In this document: piece by piece, positions 1-8,851 of the stretch | Layout: each line of letters opens with the position of its first letter | Numbering within the stretch: position 1 is the first letter of the stretch | Assembly (NCBI RefSeq): GCF_000761155.1 | Contig: NZ_CP009533.1 | Span: 2,232,001 to 2,296,000, forward strand | Origin: Pseudomonas rhizosphaerae | GTDB taxonomy: Bacteria > Pseudomonadota > Gammaproteobacteria > Pseudomonadales > Pseudomonadaceae | DNA: 64,000 nucleotides | Reading direction: 5' to 3' | Notes under the pieces: model-generated | The model's input: only the letters and a program-made list of their open reading frames with translations | What the model was told of the DNA's origin: nothing | Database searches by the model: none | Position numbers and translations under genes: made by a program

Positions 1-524
1 CTGATGCCGGCACAGACATAGAACGACTCGCGCCAGCCATAGGCCGCCATCACCGCCACCATGGCCGCCGGCGCCAGTGCATTGCCCAGGCGCGCAAAGG
101 CGTGGGTGATGCCTTGGGCGAAACCACGGTTCTCCTTGCCGACCCAGCGCGACATGGCCGCCGTGGCCGCGGGGAAGGTCGCGCCTTCCCCCAGGCCCAG
201 CAACACCCGAGCGACGATCAGCGAGACGAACCCACCGGCCATGCCGGTGAGCACCGTGGCGCTGGCCCAGATCAGCCCGCACACCACGAGCGTGCGCTTG
301 GCGCCGAAACGGTCGCTGACCCAGCCGCCGATGATCTGGAACACCAGGTAGGGATAGGCGAAAGCCGAGAAGACGATGCCGATCTCGGTCTTGGTGAGGT
401 TGAATTCCTTGCCGAAACCGACCGCAGCGGTGCTGACATTGACCCGGTCCAGGTACGTGATGAAATACATGGCGCACAGCATGACCAGCACCATGGTAGT
501 AGGGCGCAGATATAACCGCTTCAT
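1..524 (-). CDS. MFS transporter, ACS (anion:cation symporter) type, 3' part cut by window edge
   Basis: The visible 174 residues are the N-terminal half of a major facilitator. The start is a membrane segment followed by the motif YFITYLDRVNVS, then a loop with GGWVSDRFGAKRT, which is the MFS motif A between helices 2 and 3. Helices 4-5 carry RVLLGLGEGATFPA, typical of the ACS family that takes up organic anions such as sugar acids or phthalate. The ATG lies about 8 bases after a GGAGAT ribosome binding site. It sits 97 bases downstream of the aminotransferase gene on the same strand, so the two are probably co-transcribed. The substrate cannot be read from this fragment. Confidence 0.9.
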   Translation of the reverse strand, partial: MKRLYLRPTTMVLVMLCAMYFITYLDRVNVSTAAVGFGKEFNLTKTEIGIVFSAFAYPYLVFQIIGGWVSDRFGAKRTLVVCGLIWASATVLTGMAGGFVSLIVARVLLGLGEGATFPAATAAMSRWVGKENRGFAQGITHAFARLGNALAPAAMVAVMAAYGWRESFYVCAGI

Positions 525-621
525 GTTCTATCTCCAGTTTCTTATTGTTTACGCCGGGAGGCGTTGAGTCGGGATAGTCAGTCGCATCGAGCGCCAGCCA
601 AGGGCGGCGGCGCCGTTGATT

Positions 622-1833
622 TCACTCGCGGCGCAGGGGCACGTGTTGTCCGCCCAGGTAATCCATCGCGGCCAGCACGCCGCTGGCCTCGAGCTTCACC
701 CCCGCCATCTGCAGGCCCATTTCGCAGCCGCTCAACGTGGCCATCAAGGTCAGGTCGTTGCAGTCGCCCAGGTGACCGATGCGGAACATGCGCCCCTTGA
801 GCTTGCCCAGGCCTGTGCCCAGCGACATGTCGAAGCGTTCGTAGATGGTCTTGCGCACGGCGTCGGCGTCGATACCTTCGGGCGTCATCACGCCGGTGAG
901 CACCGGGCTGTAGACGCTGGGGTCGGCGCATTGGATGGGCAGGCCCCAGGCTTGCACGGCGGTACGGCAGGCGTGGGCGAGGCGTTGATGGCGGGCGAAG
1001 ACGTTGTCCAGGCCTTCGCCGAGGATCATGTCCAAGGCTTCGGACAGCCCGTACAAGAGGTTGGTATTGGGGGTGTAGGGCCAATAGCCGGTCTTATTCA
1101 TCTCGATGATTTCATCCCAGGCCCAGAAGCTGCGCGGCAGCCCGCCACGCTGGCTGGCTTCGATGGCCTTGGGCGAGAGCGCGTTGAAGCTGATGCCAGG
1201 GGGCAGCATCAAGCCCTTCTGCGAGCCGGAGATGGTCACGTCCACGCCCCACTCGTCGTGACGGTAGTCCGCCGAAGCCAGCCCGGAGATGGTGTCCACC
1301 AACAGCAGGGCCGGGTGACCGGCAGCATCGATGGCCCTGCGCACGGCGGGTATGTCGGAGGTGACGCCGGTACTGGTTTCGTTGTGCACCACGCACACCG
1401 CCTTGATCTGATGCCCGCTGTCCTGTTCCAGCCGTGCCTGGATCATGTCGGCGCGCACGCCTCCGCGCCAGCCCTCTATCCCGGGAAGCCCGATGAATTC
1501 AGGCTTGAGCCCCAGGCTGATGGCCATCTTCTGCCATAGGCTGGCGAAATGGCCGGTTTCGAACATCAACACCTGGTCGCCCGCACTCAGGGTATTGCAC
1601 AGCGCTGCTTCCCAGGCCCCGGTACCGGAGGCGGGGTAGATGATCACCGGGTGGCGGGTCTTGAAAATCCGCTGGATGCCTTCGAGGACTCTCAGGCCCA
1701 GTTCACCGAACTCGGGGCCGCGGTGATCGATGGTGGGATAGCTCATGGCCCGAAGGATGCGATCCGGCACCGGGCTGGGGCCAGGGATCTGCAGGAAGTG
1801 ACGGCCGGCAGGATGGAAATCGAGCTTGAGCAT
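622..1833 (-). CDS. Class V aminotransferase, serine/alanine-glyoxylate type
   Basis: A 403-residue PLP enzyme of fold type I. Near the N-terminus it has IPGPSPVPDRIL, followed by HRGPEF, both typical of serine-glyoxylate and alanine-glyoxylate aminotransferases. D180 (LLVDTISG) should contact the PLP pyridine nitrogen, and K206 in SGSQKGLMLPPG is the expected Schiff-base lysine. Full length for the family. The likely reaction is transfer of an amino group from serine or alanine to glyoxylate; 2-aminoethylphosphonate-pyruvate transaminase is a more distant alternative. It is divergent from the GntR regulator and upstream of the MFS carrier, which suggests a small substrate-induced uptake and transamination operon. 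Confidence 0.85.
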   Translation of the reverse strand: MLKLDFHPAGRHFLQIPGPSPVPDRILRAMSYPTIDHRGPEFGELGLRVLEGIQRIFKTRHPVIIYPASGTGAWEAALCNTLSAGDQVLMFETGHFASLWQKMAISLGLKPEFIGLPGIEGWRGGVRADMIQARLEQDSGHQIKAVCVVHNETSTGVTSDIPAVRRAIDAAGHPALLLVDTISGLASADYRHDEWGVDVTISGSQKGLMLPPGISFNALSPKAIEASQRGGLPRSFWAWDEIIEMNKTGYWPYTPNTNLLYGLSEALDMILGEGLDNVFARHQRLAHACRTAVQAWGLPIQCADPSVYSPVLTGVMTPEGIDADAVRKTIYERFDMSLGTGLGKLKGRMFRIGHLGDCNDLTLMATLSGCEMGLQMAGVKLEASGVLAAMDYLGGQHVPLRRE

Positions 1834-1854
1834 GGGTTGACCCTTTGTTGTTGT

Positions 1855-1870
1855 ATTTTGAATGCAAAAT
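1855..1870. promoter_or_regulatory. Candidate GntR-family operator
   Basis: The sequence ATTTTGAATGCAAAAT has perfect 6-bp arms (ATTTTG/CAAAAT) around a 4-bp centre. It lies 22 bases upstream of the aminotransferase start, in the gap shared with the divergent GntR gene. Operators of FCD-type GntR regulators are often of the ATTTTGTATACAAAAT form, so this is a plausible binding site for the product of the gene at 1987. Assignment is inference. Confidence 0.5.
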
Positions 1871-1986
1871 TACATTAGCAGCTGAGCGCCCTGTGTCAAA
1901 CCACTCAATTGCGCTAATATCGACCCATATTCGTGCTTTTTAGAATAAGAAAAGCTCGCGTTAATCCATTGATACAAGGAGTTTGC

Positions 1987-2694
1987 ATGCAGTCTTCGCC
2001 AATGGCCTCCAGCGCTGCGCCTGCCTTGCAGTTGCCCCGTCTTGAACGTCAGCGCCTGCACGACACCGTGGTAGAGCACCTGCGCGGGTTCATCACCGAG
2101 GGGGTGCTACCGCCCGGCACCAAGCTGAACGAGCGTGAGCTGTGCGAAACCCTAGGCATTTCACGCACGCCCCTGCGTGAAGCGTTGAAGGTGCTGGCCG
2201 GGGAGGGCTTGATCGAGATCAATCCGAACCGGGGTGCCAGCGTGGCGCGCATGAGCGAATTGGAGATTCGAGAGGCGTTCGAACTGATGAGCGGTCTGGA
2301 AGCGTTCGCTGGGGAGTTGGCGTGCGAGCGCATTACCGACGCTGAACTCGACGAGATCAAGGCGTTGCACAACGCCATGGTGGTGAGCAAGAGCCAGCAC
2401 GACTTGGTGGGCTACTACCAACGCAACCGTGCGATCCATGACCTGATCAACCTGGCCTCGCGCAATTCGGCGTTGCGCCAAATGTACCTCACGGTGAATC
2501 GTCGTTTGCAGGCGTTGCGTTTCCTTTCCAACCAGCAAGCGCCGAAATGGGACCGGGCCCTGCACGACCACGAACACATGATCGAAGCCCTGCAGGCCCG
2601 GGACGGCAAACGCCTGAGCACGATCCTGCGCCAACACCTGTTGGAAAAACGCGACGCCATCATGCTACTGGTCCAGAACAGCGACCGCCCGTGA
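1987..2694 (+). CDS. GntR family transcriptional regulator, FadR subfamily with FCD domain
   Basis: A 235-residue regulator. Residues about 20-90 form the GntR winged helix (LNERELCETLGISRTPLREALKVL followed by the wing NPNRGASVA). Residues about 100-225 are an all-helical FCD ligand-binding domain whose histidines (RAIHD, HDHEH, RQHLLEKRD) match the metal-binding set of this family. The start chosen is the ATG after an AAGGAG site; an upstream in-frame ATG at 1933 has no such site. It is divergent from the aminotransferase/MFS genes and probably represses them through the palindrome at 1855-1870 until an effector binds. Confidence 0.88.
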   Translation: MQSSPMASSAAPALQLPRLERQRLHDTVVEHLRGFITEGVLPPGTKLNERELCETLGISRTPLREALKVLAGEGLIEINPNRGASVARMSELEIREAFELMSGLEAFAGELACERITDAELDEIKALHNAMVVSKSQHDLVGYYQRNRAIHDLINLASRNSALRQMYLTVNRRLQALRFLSNQQAPKWDRALHDHEHMIEALQARDGKRLSTILRQHLLEKRDAIMLLVQNSDRP

Positions 2695-2734
2695 TTCCCC
2701 GGACGCGGTGTGTCTGAACGAACGCGGCGCCCCC

Positions 2735-2763
2735 GGACGCGGCTCGCGCCGCTGCTACGGGGA
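2735..2763 (+). repeat. REP element, single copy
   Basis: Contains the core GGCTCGCGCCGCTGCTAC, shared with copies near 9993-10055 and 35827-35952. It lies in the short gap between the convergent GntR and TpsA genes, the usual place for a pseudomonad REP. Confidence 0.75.
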
Positions 2764-2771
2764 AGCGGGGG

Positions 2772-5429
2772 TCAGCGCAGGGTCAGCGGGATGTTCAGGT
2801 CCTTGATGCGCTGGGCGGTATCGGCATCGACTTCGCCTGCCACGAACGAGGACTCACGGGTCGTCCCGTTGTTGGCTGGCAACGGCGTATCCAGCGACGC
2901 GAGGGGCAAGCCTGCCAACGCCTGCCAGCTCGACTGCCGCGGCGGAACATGGCCATGGTAGTACTTGCGGATTGCATCGCCGTCTTCCACGGGCGTGTCC
3001 TTGAACAACGCCAGGGTGCTCGGCACCGTCAACCGACCTTTCGCCTCCACCGAGGCAGCATGGGTGGCCAGACGCGCTGCCGAAATATCGATGTCACCTC
3101 CGGCTTTCATCGAAAACCCGTTGTGGGTGCGTTCTGTCATGTGTGCCTGTCCGTCATCGTCTGCCGGACTGAAGTAGTGATCGGGAATGTCATTCTCCAG
3201 CCACACCGCCTTGTTACGCGGTCCCGTGGCTTCCAGGCTCCCGGTGAGCTGAATGTCGCTGGCCCGCAGCTTGATGTCACCCTCGCTTTCCAGCGCCGAG
3301 CCGGCCACATCGAGCATCGCACCTGCCTCCATGTGCAAGGAGCCCCCGGCAATCGTGCTGCGTGCTTGTGACACCTGGTACCCTTCGCGGCGCCACTGGC
3401 CTTGCGGCAGCTCGCCAGCCACCGGTCCCCACTGCGACCCGCTCAGGTTGAAACCTTCTTTCTGAGCCATACCGCTGACCCACACATTACCCTGGGCAAT
3501 GAATGTCAAGGCATTGTTCGCCAGCAGATGTGAGCCGGCGACGGACACATTGCCGTTTCGAAAAGCCGAACGACCCGCTCGCACGGACAGCGTATCACTG
3601 GCCTTCACCAGGGTAGGCATGGACACCTCAAAGGTACGGTCGAAGCTGCGCAGTTCCTGGTCGGCGCTCGGGCGGGCGCCGTCGATACGCACGCGCTTGC
3701 TTGAACCTGCGATGGCGATATCGCCTTCGCTATGGAGACTGACCTTCGTTCCAGAAAGCTGGCCGCCATCGATGCGGATATCCTTGCCCGTTATCGACAG
3801 GTGGCCACCGCGCGCTTTCATTCGTGTCGGCTGCTGATACGTGTGCTCGCGGTAAGCCTCGTGCGCCAGGCTTTTGGACAAGGTGACGCGCCGCGTGCCG
3901 GTGCCCTGGGTGAAGCTGCTCTTGAGATCCAACCCGCTGATCACGATAGCTCCTGGCCCGTTCATGCTGACCGAATGAGCTGCGTCGATCCTGGCACCTA
4001 CCAACTTGCCAGTGGGCAGATCGACTGAACCGCCTTTGATATGGCTGGCCTGAGCGCTTTCAAAATACGTGGAGGCACTGTCTTCGGGAGCATCGGACGA
4101 GGCGAGTCGAACCGTGCGCCATTGTTTGTCCACCTTGGCACCGGCTTGCAGGCCTCCACGCACGGTGTACATGCCCACGAATTCCGGGCCTTCGACACGG
4201 GTCGCCGCCATCTCGATACCGTCGCGACCGTCCAGCCTCACCGTGCCGGTGGCAATCAGGGTATTGCCCACATGGCGCACCGAGCGCTCTTCGATCTGGG
4301 CATCCGTTTCGCCTTGCGCCAGGGTGAACCAGGTGTCGGCAGCCGTCGCCTGTCGCTGCGTCTGGGTTTCGTTGCTCAACGCGTCGAGTTTCAGCCGGCC
4401 ACCTGACCGCGCGTCGATATGGCGCCCGGCGAGTGCCAGGGATGTCAGCGTCATGTCGCCTGCGGCGGACAGCTTCACATCTTCTGCCTTGGCATCGATC
4501 GAAGCTCGCGCATGCCGCCCATTGCGAGTGGTTGAAGAGCCGATCGCCAGTGCCCCGGCGGAGGCGATCTCGATACCTTGCTCGGCGCTCAGTCGGGTAA
4601 CGCCCATGTTTACGCCAGCGCCGTTCTGGGTGCTGACGATCTTGATGCGCCGGGCCTGCATGGCCCCCAGCAGCTTGGCATCGACCGCTGTAGCAGTCTG
4701 GGCTACTTCGGCGATCGCCAACGTTCGCGCATCGACCCGATGCTGCCCCAGCAGCAGGCTCAAGTCGCCACCTGCGCTGATGTCGCCGTCGACTTGCACG
4801 GTGGGCGCGATCAACTGCACGGAACCGGCGCCAACCGCCACGCCGCCTTGGCCGACCTCCAGCGACTGCTGCGCCGTGCGCGTGTCGTAACGGGCGATAC
4901 GGCCATCCTCCAGTTCGGCTGTGCCCACCACATAAGTCGCGGCGTTGGGCTGATCCAAAGTCATGCGAGCGCCGTTGAGCATGATGCCGTTGGGGTTGCT
5001 CAACACGTAGTCGGCGGCTTGGCCGAAGATGACTTGCTCGCCGTTGATCTCTGAACCGCGCGTGCCTACCACTTCGTTGAGAATGGTGCTGGCAGCTGTG
5101 CCTGCGAACTGGCTGTTGGCACCGACCGCGAGTTGCTGCCCGCCGACCTCTGCCTGCCCGGCCGCCAGGCTGTTGTTCAGCACCACGCCGGCGGTGCCGA
5201 CGTTGTAGTCCTGCCACTGGTTGTGGGACAAGCCCTGGGCATTGGGCGCAACGATATCGATGATTGGTGCGTGCGCCTGGCTGTCGACGATTGCCATGCC
5301 CATCGGTCCATCGACCGCGACCAGTCCCTCTGCAAAAGCAGGTTCCAGCGTGGCCAGCAGGACGGCCGAGATGGCCAGGCCTAGTGTGTGTCGGGTAAAG
5401 GAAGGATGCTTGAAGACTGTCTGTTGCAC
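2772..5429 (-). CDS. Two-partner secretion exoprotein (TpsA / filamentous haemagglutinin N-terminal domain)
   Basis: An 885-residue exported protein. Residues 1-33 are an extended signal peptide ending AFA. Residues about 35-260 form the TPS secretion domain, with SHNQWQDYNV (68-77), NNS (85-87), ILNEVVG (116-122) and the hallmark NPNGI (145-149). The rest is a long series of beta-helix-like repeats (GDLSL, GDMTL, GDIAI, GSLHM, GDIKL, GDIDI motifs), as in adhesins and CdiA-like proteins. It is much shorter than typical FHA/CdiA, and I see no VENN motif or C-terminal toxin. No TpsB outer-membrane transporter gene is in the window, so secretion would need one encoded elsewhere. It could be an adhesin or a truncated relic. 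Confidence 0.82.
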   Translation of the reverse strand: MQQTVFKHPSFTRHTLGLAISAVLLATLEPAFAEGLVAVDGPMGMAIVDSQAHAPIIDIVAPNAQGLSHNQWQDYNVGTAGVVLNNSLAAGQAEVGGQQLAVGANSQFAGTAASTILNEVVGTRGSEINGEQVIFGQAADYVLSNPNGIMLNGARMTLDQPNAATYVVGTAELEDGRIARYDTRTAQQSLEVGQGGVAVGAGSVQLIAPTVQVDGDISAGGDLSLLLGQHRVDARTLAIAEVAQTATAVDAKLLGAMQARRIKIVSTQNGAGVNMGVTRLSAEQGIEIASAGALAIGSSTTRNGRHARASIDAKAEDVKLSAAGDMTLTSLALAGRHIDARSGGRLKLDALSNETQTQRQATAADTWFTLAQGETDAQIEERSVRHVGNTLIATGTVRLDGRDGIEMAATRVEGPEFVGMYTVRGGLQAGAKVDKQWRTVRLASSDAPEDSASTYFESAQASHIKGGSVDLPTGKLVGARIDAAHSVSMNGPGAIVISGLDLKSSFTQGTGTRRVTLSKSLAHEAYREHTYQQPTRMKARGGHLSITGKDIRIDGGQLSGTKVSLHSEGDIAIAGSSKRVRIDGARPSADQELRSFDRTFEVSMPTLVKASDTLSVRAGRSAFRNGNVSVAGSHLLANNALTFIAQGNVWVSGMAQKEGFNLSGSQWGPVAGELPQGQWRREGYQVSQARSTIAGGSLHMEAGAMLDVAGSALESEGDIKLRASDIQLTGSLEATGPRNKAVWLENDIPDHYFSPADDDGQAHMTERTHNGFSMKAGGDIDISAARLATHAASVEAKGRLTVPSTLALFKDTPVEDGDAIRKYYHGHVPPRQSSWQALAGLPLASLDTPLPANNGTTRESSFVAGEVDADTAQRIKDLNIPLTLR

Positions 5430-5629
5430 GAAGATGCTCCTCTCTGGGGCTATGGGGTGTTGGCAAACGGCTGGACGAATCCGCCGGGGGCCACTCTAGA
5501 GAGAAGCGAGGCACGGTAATGAGTGTAGGAATGGTCCTCGTGATGTAGGACGTGTCTGTCAGATGCACAGCCGGCGGGCAACCTGTACCCGTCCACGCGG
5601 GACGGGCACTTGGCCGAGAATCCTGCATG

Positions 5630-6871
5630 TCAGGGCAGGCTGAACTCCACGCGTTCGGGGATACGGTTCATCAGCACCCGCCCGCCGCGAATCGACACCC
5701 GCGCCTTGGCTTGCTGGCGCACTGCCTCATAGTCGCTCTCGGCGCCCAGGATCACCATGTTCGCCGGGCGTCCGACGACGATCCCATAGCGCTCGCCCAG
5801 GTTCAGCGCCCGAGCACTGTTGTCGGTGACCAGGTCGAGCGAGCGCTGCAGGTCCTCGAAGCCCATCATGTGACAGATGTGCAGGCCGGCATCCAGTACT
5901 CGCAGGATGTTGCCGTTGCCCAGCGGGTACCACGGGTCCTTGATGGAGTCCTGGCCGAAGCAGACATTCATGCCGGCTCGATCCAGCTCGGCCACCCGCG
6001 TCACGCCACGGCGCTTGGGAAAGGTATCGAAACGGCCCTGTAGGTGAATGCTCTCGGTGGGGCAGGAAACGAAGCTGATCCCCGACTGCTTGAGCAGGCG
6101 GAACAGTTTCGAGCAATAGGCGTTGTCGTAGGAGCCCATCGCCGTGGTGTGGCTGGCGGTGACACGGCTGCCCATGCCGCGCACGCGGGCCTGCTCGGCA
6201 AGCACTTCGAGAAACCGCGAATGCGGATCATCGGTCTCGTCGCAGTGCACGTCCACCAAGCAGCCGGTGCGCTCGGCCAGGTCCATGAGGAAGCCGATGG
6301 AGCTGACACCTTGCTCCCGAGTGTTCTCGAAATGCGGAATGCCACCGACCACGTCGGCGCCCATGGCAACCGCGCGCTCCATTAGCTGACGGCCGTCGGG
6401 ATAGGACTCGATGCCTTCCTGGGGAAACGCCACGATCTGCAGATCGATCAGGTGACGTGCTTCCTCGCGTACTTCCAACATGGCCTTGAGCGCACCCAAG
6501 GTAGGGTCGGTGACGTCGATGTGCGTGCGCACATGCTGGATGCCGTGCTCGGCCAGCATGCCGATGGTGGTGAGGGCCCGCTGCTTGGTGTCTTCGTGGG
6601 TGATGCTGGCCTTGCGCTGGCCCCAGCGCTCAATGCCTTCGAACAGGGTGCCACTCATGTTCCACTGCGGATCGCCCGCAGTGAGCGTGGCGTCCAGATG
6701 GATGTGCGGCTCGACCAGTGGCGCTATCAGCAGTTGGCCCTGTGCATCGATGTCGCCACCCTCGGGCTGCACGATGCCGTGCTGAGCTTGCAGCGATGCA
6801 ATGGTGGCGCCATTGCAGGCAACGGTGTGCAGTCCATCGGTCTTGCGCAACCGGGCGTTGATGATTTTCAT
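5630..6871 (-). CDS. codA: Cytosine deaminase family amidohydrolase (CodA-like), possible 5-methylcytosine deaminase
   Basis: A 413-residue TIM-barrel amidohydrolase, clearly CodA-like over its whole length. Metal ligands are visible as EPHIHLD (H56, H58), VDVHCDE (H209, E212), ASHTTAM (H241) and D308. The segment that reads CFGHDD in E. coli CodA reads CFGQDS here. The catalytic D308 is kept, but the residue equivalent to E. coli D314 is S309. The start at 6871 has an AAGGAGG site; the longer upstream frame does not. It lies 68 bases downstream of nhaR on the same strand. Role: deamination of a cytosine-type base to a uracil-type base for salvage. No CodB permease is adjacent. Confidence 0.85.
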   Translation of the reverse strand: MKIINARLRKTDGLHTVACNGATIASLQAQHGIVQPEGGDIDAQGQLLIAPLVEPHIHLDATLTAGDPQWNMSGTLFEGIERWGQRKASITHEDTKQRALTTIGMLAEHGIQHVRTHIDVTDPTLGALKAMLEVREEARHLIDLQIVAFPQEGIESYPDGRQLMERAVAMGADVVGGIPHFENTREQGVSSIGFLMDLAERTGCLVDVHCDETDDPHSRFLEVLAEQARVRGMGSRVTASHTTAMGSYDNAYCSKLFRLLKQSGISFVSCPTESIHLQGRFDTFPKRRGVTRVAELDRAGMNVCFGQDSIKDPWYPLGNGNILRVLDAGLHICHMMGFEDLQRSLDLVTDNSARALNLGERYGIVVGRPANMVILGAESDYEAVRQQAKARVSIRGGRVLMNRIPERVEFSLP

Positions 6872-6939
6872 GGGAAATCCTCCTTTCTGGGTGCCGATGG
6901 TCCATGGTGCCATAGTTGTCCGCCATGCTCGGAAAACCT

Positions 6940-7854
6940 TCACACGGGTGCCGTGAACAACTCGCGGCGGGCGCCCTCGGTGATGGCCACGATGCCGGGA
7001 TGCTTGACCTTGCGCTCGACTGAAATCACGTAGAACGACTCGGTGACCGCTTCGGTCTGACCGATCAAGCGAACGCGATACTGGGTCATGATCTCATCGG
7101 CGATGACACTGGGTGCAATGAAGATGCCGCTGCCCGATTGGCCGAAAGCCTGCATCAAGGCGCTGTCGTCGAACTCACCGACCACCCGTGGCAGCAGGCC
7201 CTGATCGCCGAACCAGCGCATCAAGCGGCTGCGTAGCACGCTTTCCTGCCCAGGAATGAGCAGCGGCGCCCCGTGCAGGCACTGCGGAAAATCGCCGCCG
7301 TGGCGGGCCGCAAGTTGCTCGGTGGCGAAGAAACTGATGCCGCACTCACCCAGTTTCTGGCTGTAGCCCTTGATGTCCAGGTGCGACGGCATGGGGCTGT
7401 CGGAAATGACCATGTCCAGCCGCTGGATCGCCAGGTCGGCCAGCAGCCGCTCCAGCTTGTCTTCGCGGCAGGTGATGCGCAACGGTTCACTCAATTCCAT
7501 GGTTGGCGCGATCAGCCGGTAGACGATCGACTTGGGCACCACATCGGCCACGCCTACCCGAAAGGGGATCTGTTCCTCGTCGGGCTGGGTGCGCAGCACG
7601 GCCTCCAGCTCGCCGCCAATCTGGAACATGCGTTCGGCATAAGGCAGCGCCTGGCGACCGGCTTCGGTCAGCTCAAGATGTCTGCCAACACGCCGAAACA
7701 ATTTTACGCAGAACGTTTCTTCGAGCAGGCTGATCTGACCGCTGATGGTTTGTGCGGTGAGGTTGAGTTGCTCACTGGCACGCACGATGCTTCCCGTGCG
7801 TGCAACGACCCAGAAATAGTGAAGCTGACGATAATTGAGCACGGGTATGTTCAC
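6940..7854 (-). CDS. nhaR: LysR family regulator NhaR
   Basis: A 304-residue LysR protein. The N-terminal helix-turn-helix is LNYRQLHYFWVVARTGSI, followed by LTAQTISGQISLLEE. The C-terminal effector domain has the NhaR-like motifs GVADVVPKS, DMVISDSPMPS, LIPGQESVLRSRLMRWF and GEFDDSALMQAFG, close to E. coli NhaR, the Na+/H+-responsive activator of nhaA. The start is GTG at 7854, with a small inverted repeat around it (7852-7872) and no strong ribosome binding site. It is divergent from the TerC gene, which it may control, and upstream of the deaminase gene. Confidence 0.88.
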   Translation of the reverse strand: MNIPVLNYRQLHYFWVVARTGSIVRASEQLNLTAQTISGQISLLEETFCVKLFRRVGRHLELTEAGRQALPYAERMFQIGGELEAVLRTQPDEEQIPFRVGVADVVPKSIVYRLIAPTMELSEPLRITCREDKLERLLADLAIQRLDMVISDSPMPSHLDIKGYSQKLGECGISFFATEQLAARHGGDFPQCLHGAPLLIPGQESVLRSRLMRWFGDQGLLPRVVGEFDDSALMQAFGQSGSGIFIAPSVIADEIMTQYRVRLIGQTEAVTESFYVISVERKVKHPGIVAITEGARRELFTAPV

Positions 7855-7872
7855 TTCGTAAAAACCGAAGTG
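7852..7872. promoter_or_regulatory. Inverted repeat at the nhaR start codon
   Basis: CACTTCG and CGAAGTG form perfect 7-bp arms around a 7-bp A/T-rich spacer. On the minus strand the repeat overlaps the GTG start of nhaR. It could be an autoregulatory LysR site or an mRNA hairpin limiting translation. Function is not shown by sequence alone. Confidence 0.3.
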
Positions 7873-8025
7873 TATCTGGTAAAAATACGAATTTTCCAGA
7901 AGTATCCGCCTCTCTAGAATGCCTCGCTAGCAATGAGCCAGTAGTTAGGGCTAGAGATCTGATGCGCGGCATCTGCCGAGCCTCCCCAGACATTCAGCGA
8001 ACCGTGATAAGGGCAGGAACGATAC

Positions 8026-8781
8026 ATGGAATACCTACTGGAACTGGCTTCAAGCCCCACCGCCTGGGTGGCGTTGATTACCCTGGTGATCATGGAGGTC
8101 GTGCTGGGTATCGACAACCTCATATTCATCTCCATCCTGACCAACAAGCTGCCCAAGGAGATTCAAGCCAAGGCACGCCGTATCGGTATCAGCATGGCGC
8201 TGATCCTGCGCCTGGGTCTGTTGAGCACCGTGGCCTACATCGTTCAGCTGACCGAGCCGGTGTTCTCCGTGCTGGATCACTGGTTCTCGTGGAAAGACGT
8301 GATCCTGATCGCCGGTGGTCTGTTCCTGCTGTGGAAAGCGACCAAGGAAATCCACCACACCGTGGACCCGGTCGAACAGGAAGAAGCCAAGATCGGCGAC
8401 AAGGTGAGCATGAGCTTCGCCTCGGCGATCGGTCAGATCCTGGTACTGGACCTGGTGTTCTCCATCGACAGCATCATCACCGCCGTGGGCATGACCGAGC
8501 ACTTGCCGATCATGATCATTGCCGTGGTCAGCGCCGTCATCGTGATGCTGGTAGCAGCGGAACCTCTGGCCAAGTTCATCAACGACAACCCGACGGTCGT
8601 CATGCTGGCCCTGGGCTTCCTGATCATGATCGGCATGACGCTGATCGCCGAAGGCTTCGGTGCCCACGTGCCTAAAGGCTACATCTACGCAGCCATGGCG
8701 TTCTCTGCCACCATCGAGGGCTTGAACATGCTGTCGCGCAGGGCCAAGCAGCGCAAGATAGCGGCCAGTCGCGAGGCGTAA
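8026..8781 (+). CDS. TerC family integral membrane protein
   Basis: A 251-residue polytopic inner-membrane protein. The signature acidic motifs are in membrane segments: [14 protein letters not shown] near residues 24-37 and [15 protein letters not shown] near 142-156. About seven hydrophobic segments are visible. TerC/Alx proteins are linked to metal ion (manganese, tellurite) export or to membrane insertion of exported metalloproteins. The ATG follows an AGGA site by 8 bases. A strong terminator follows the gene. I could not recognise a yybP-ykoY manganese riboswitch in the 171-base leader. The divergent partner is nhaR. Confidence 0.88.
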   Translation: MEYLLELASSPTAWVALITLVIMEVVLGIDNLIFISILTNKLPKEIQAKARRIGISMALILRLGLLSTVAYIVQLTEPVFSVLDHWFSWKDVILIAGGLFLLWKATKEIHHTVDPVEQEEAKIGDKVSMSFASAIGQILVLDLVFSIDSIITAVGMTEHLPIMIIAVVSAVIVMLVAAEPLAKFINDNPTVVMLALGFLIMIGMTLIAEGFGAHVPKGYIYAAMAFSATIEGLNMLSRRAKQRKIAASREA

Positions 8782-8799
8782 AGGCGACAAGCAAAGCGA

Positions 8800-8826
8800 G
8801 GGGGCATGGATGCCCCCTTTTTTTTT
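8800..8826 (+). terminator. Rho-independent terminator after the TerC gene
   Basis: GGGGGCA and TGCCCCC form a 7-bp GC stem with a TGGA loop, followed by nine T residues. It lies 18 bases after the TerC stop codon. Confidence 0.93.
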
Positions 8827-8851
8827 CGCCTGATGCTTTGTTTGGGTGGGT

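Noticed and set aside
7917..8025. A yybP-ykoY (manganese) riboswitch in front of the TerC gene.
   Set aside because: TerC-family genes often carry one, but I cannot find its conserved loops in this leader.
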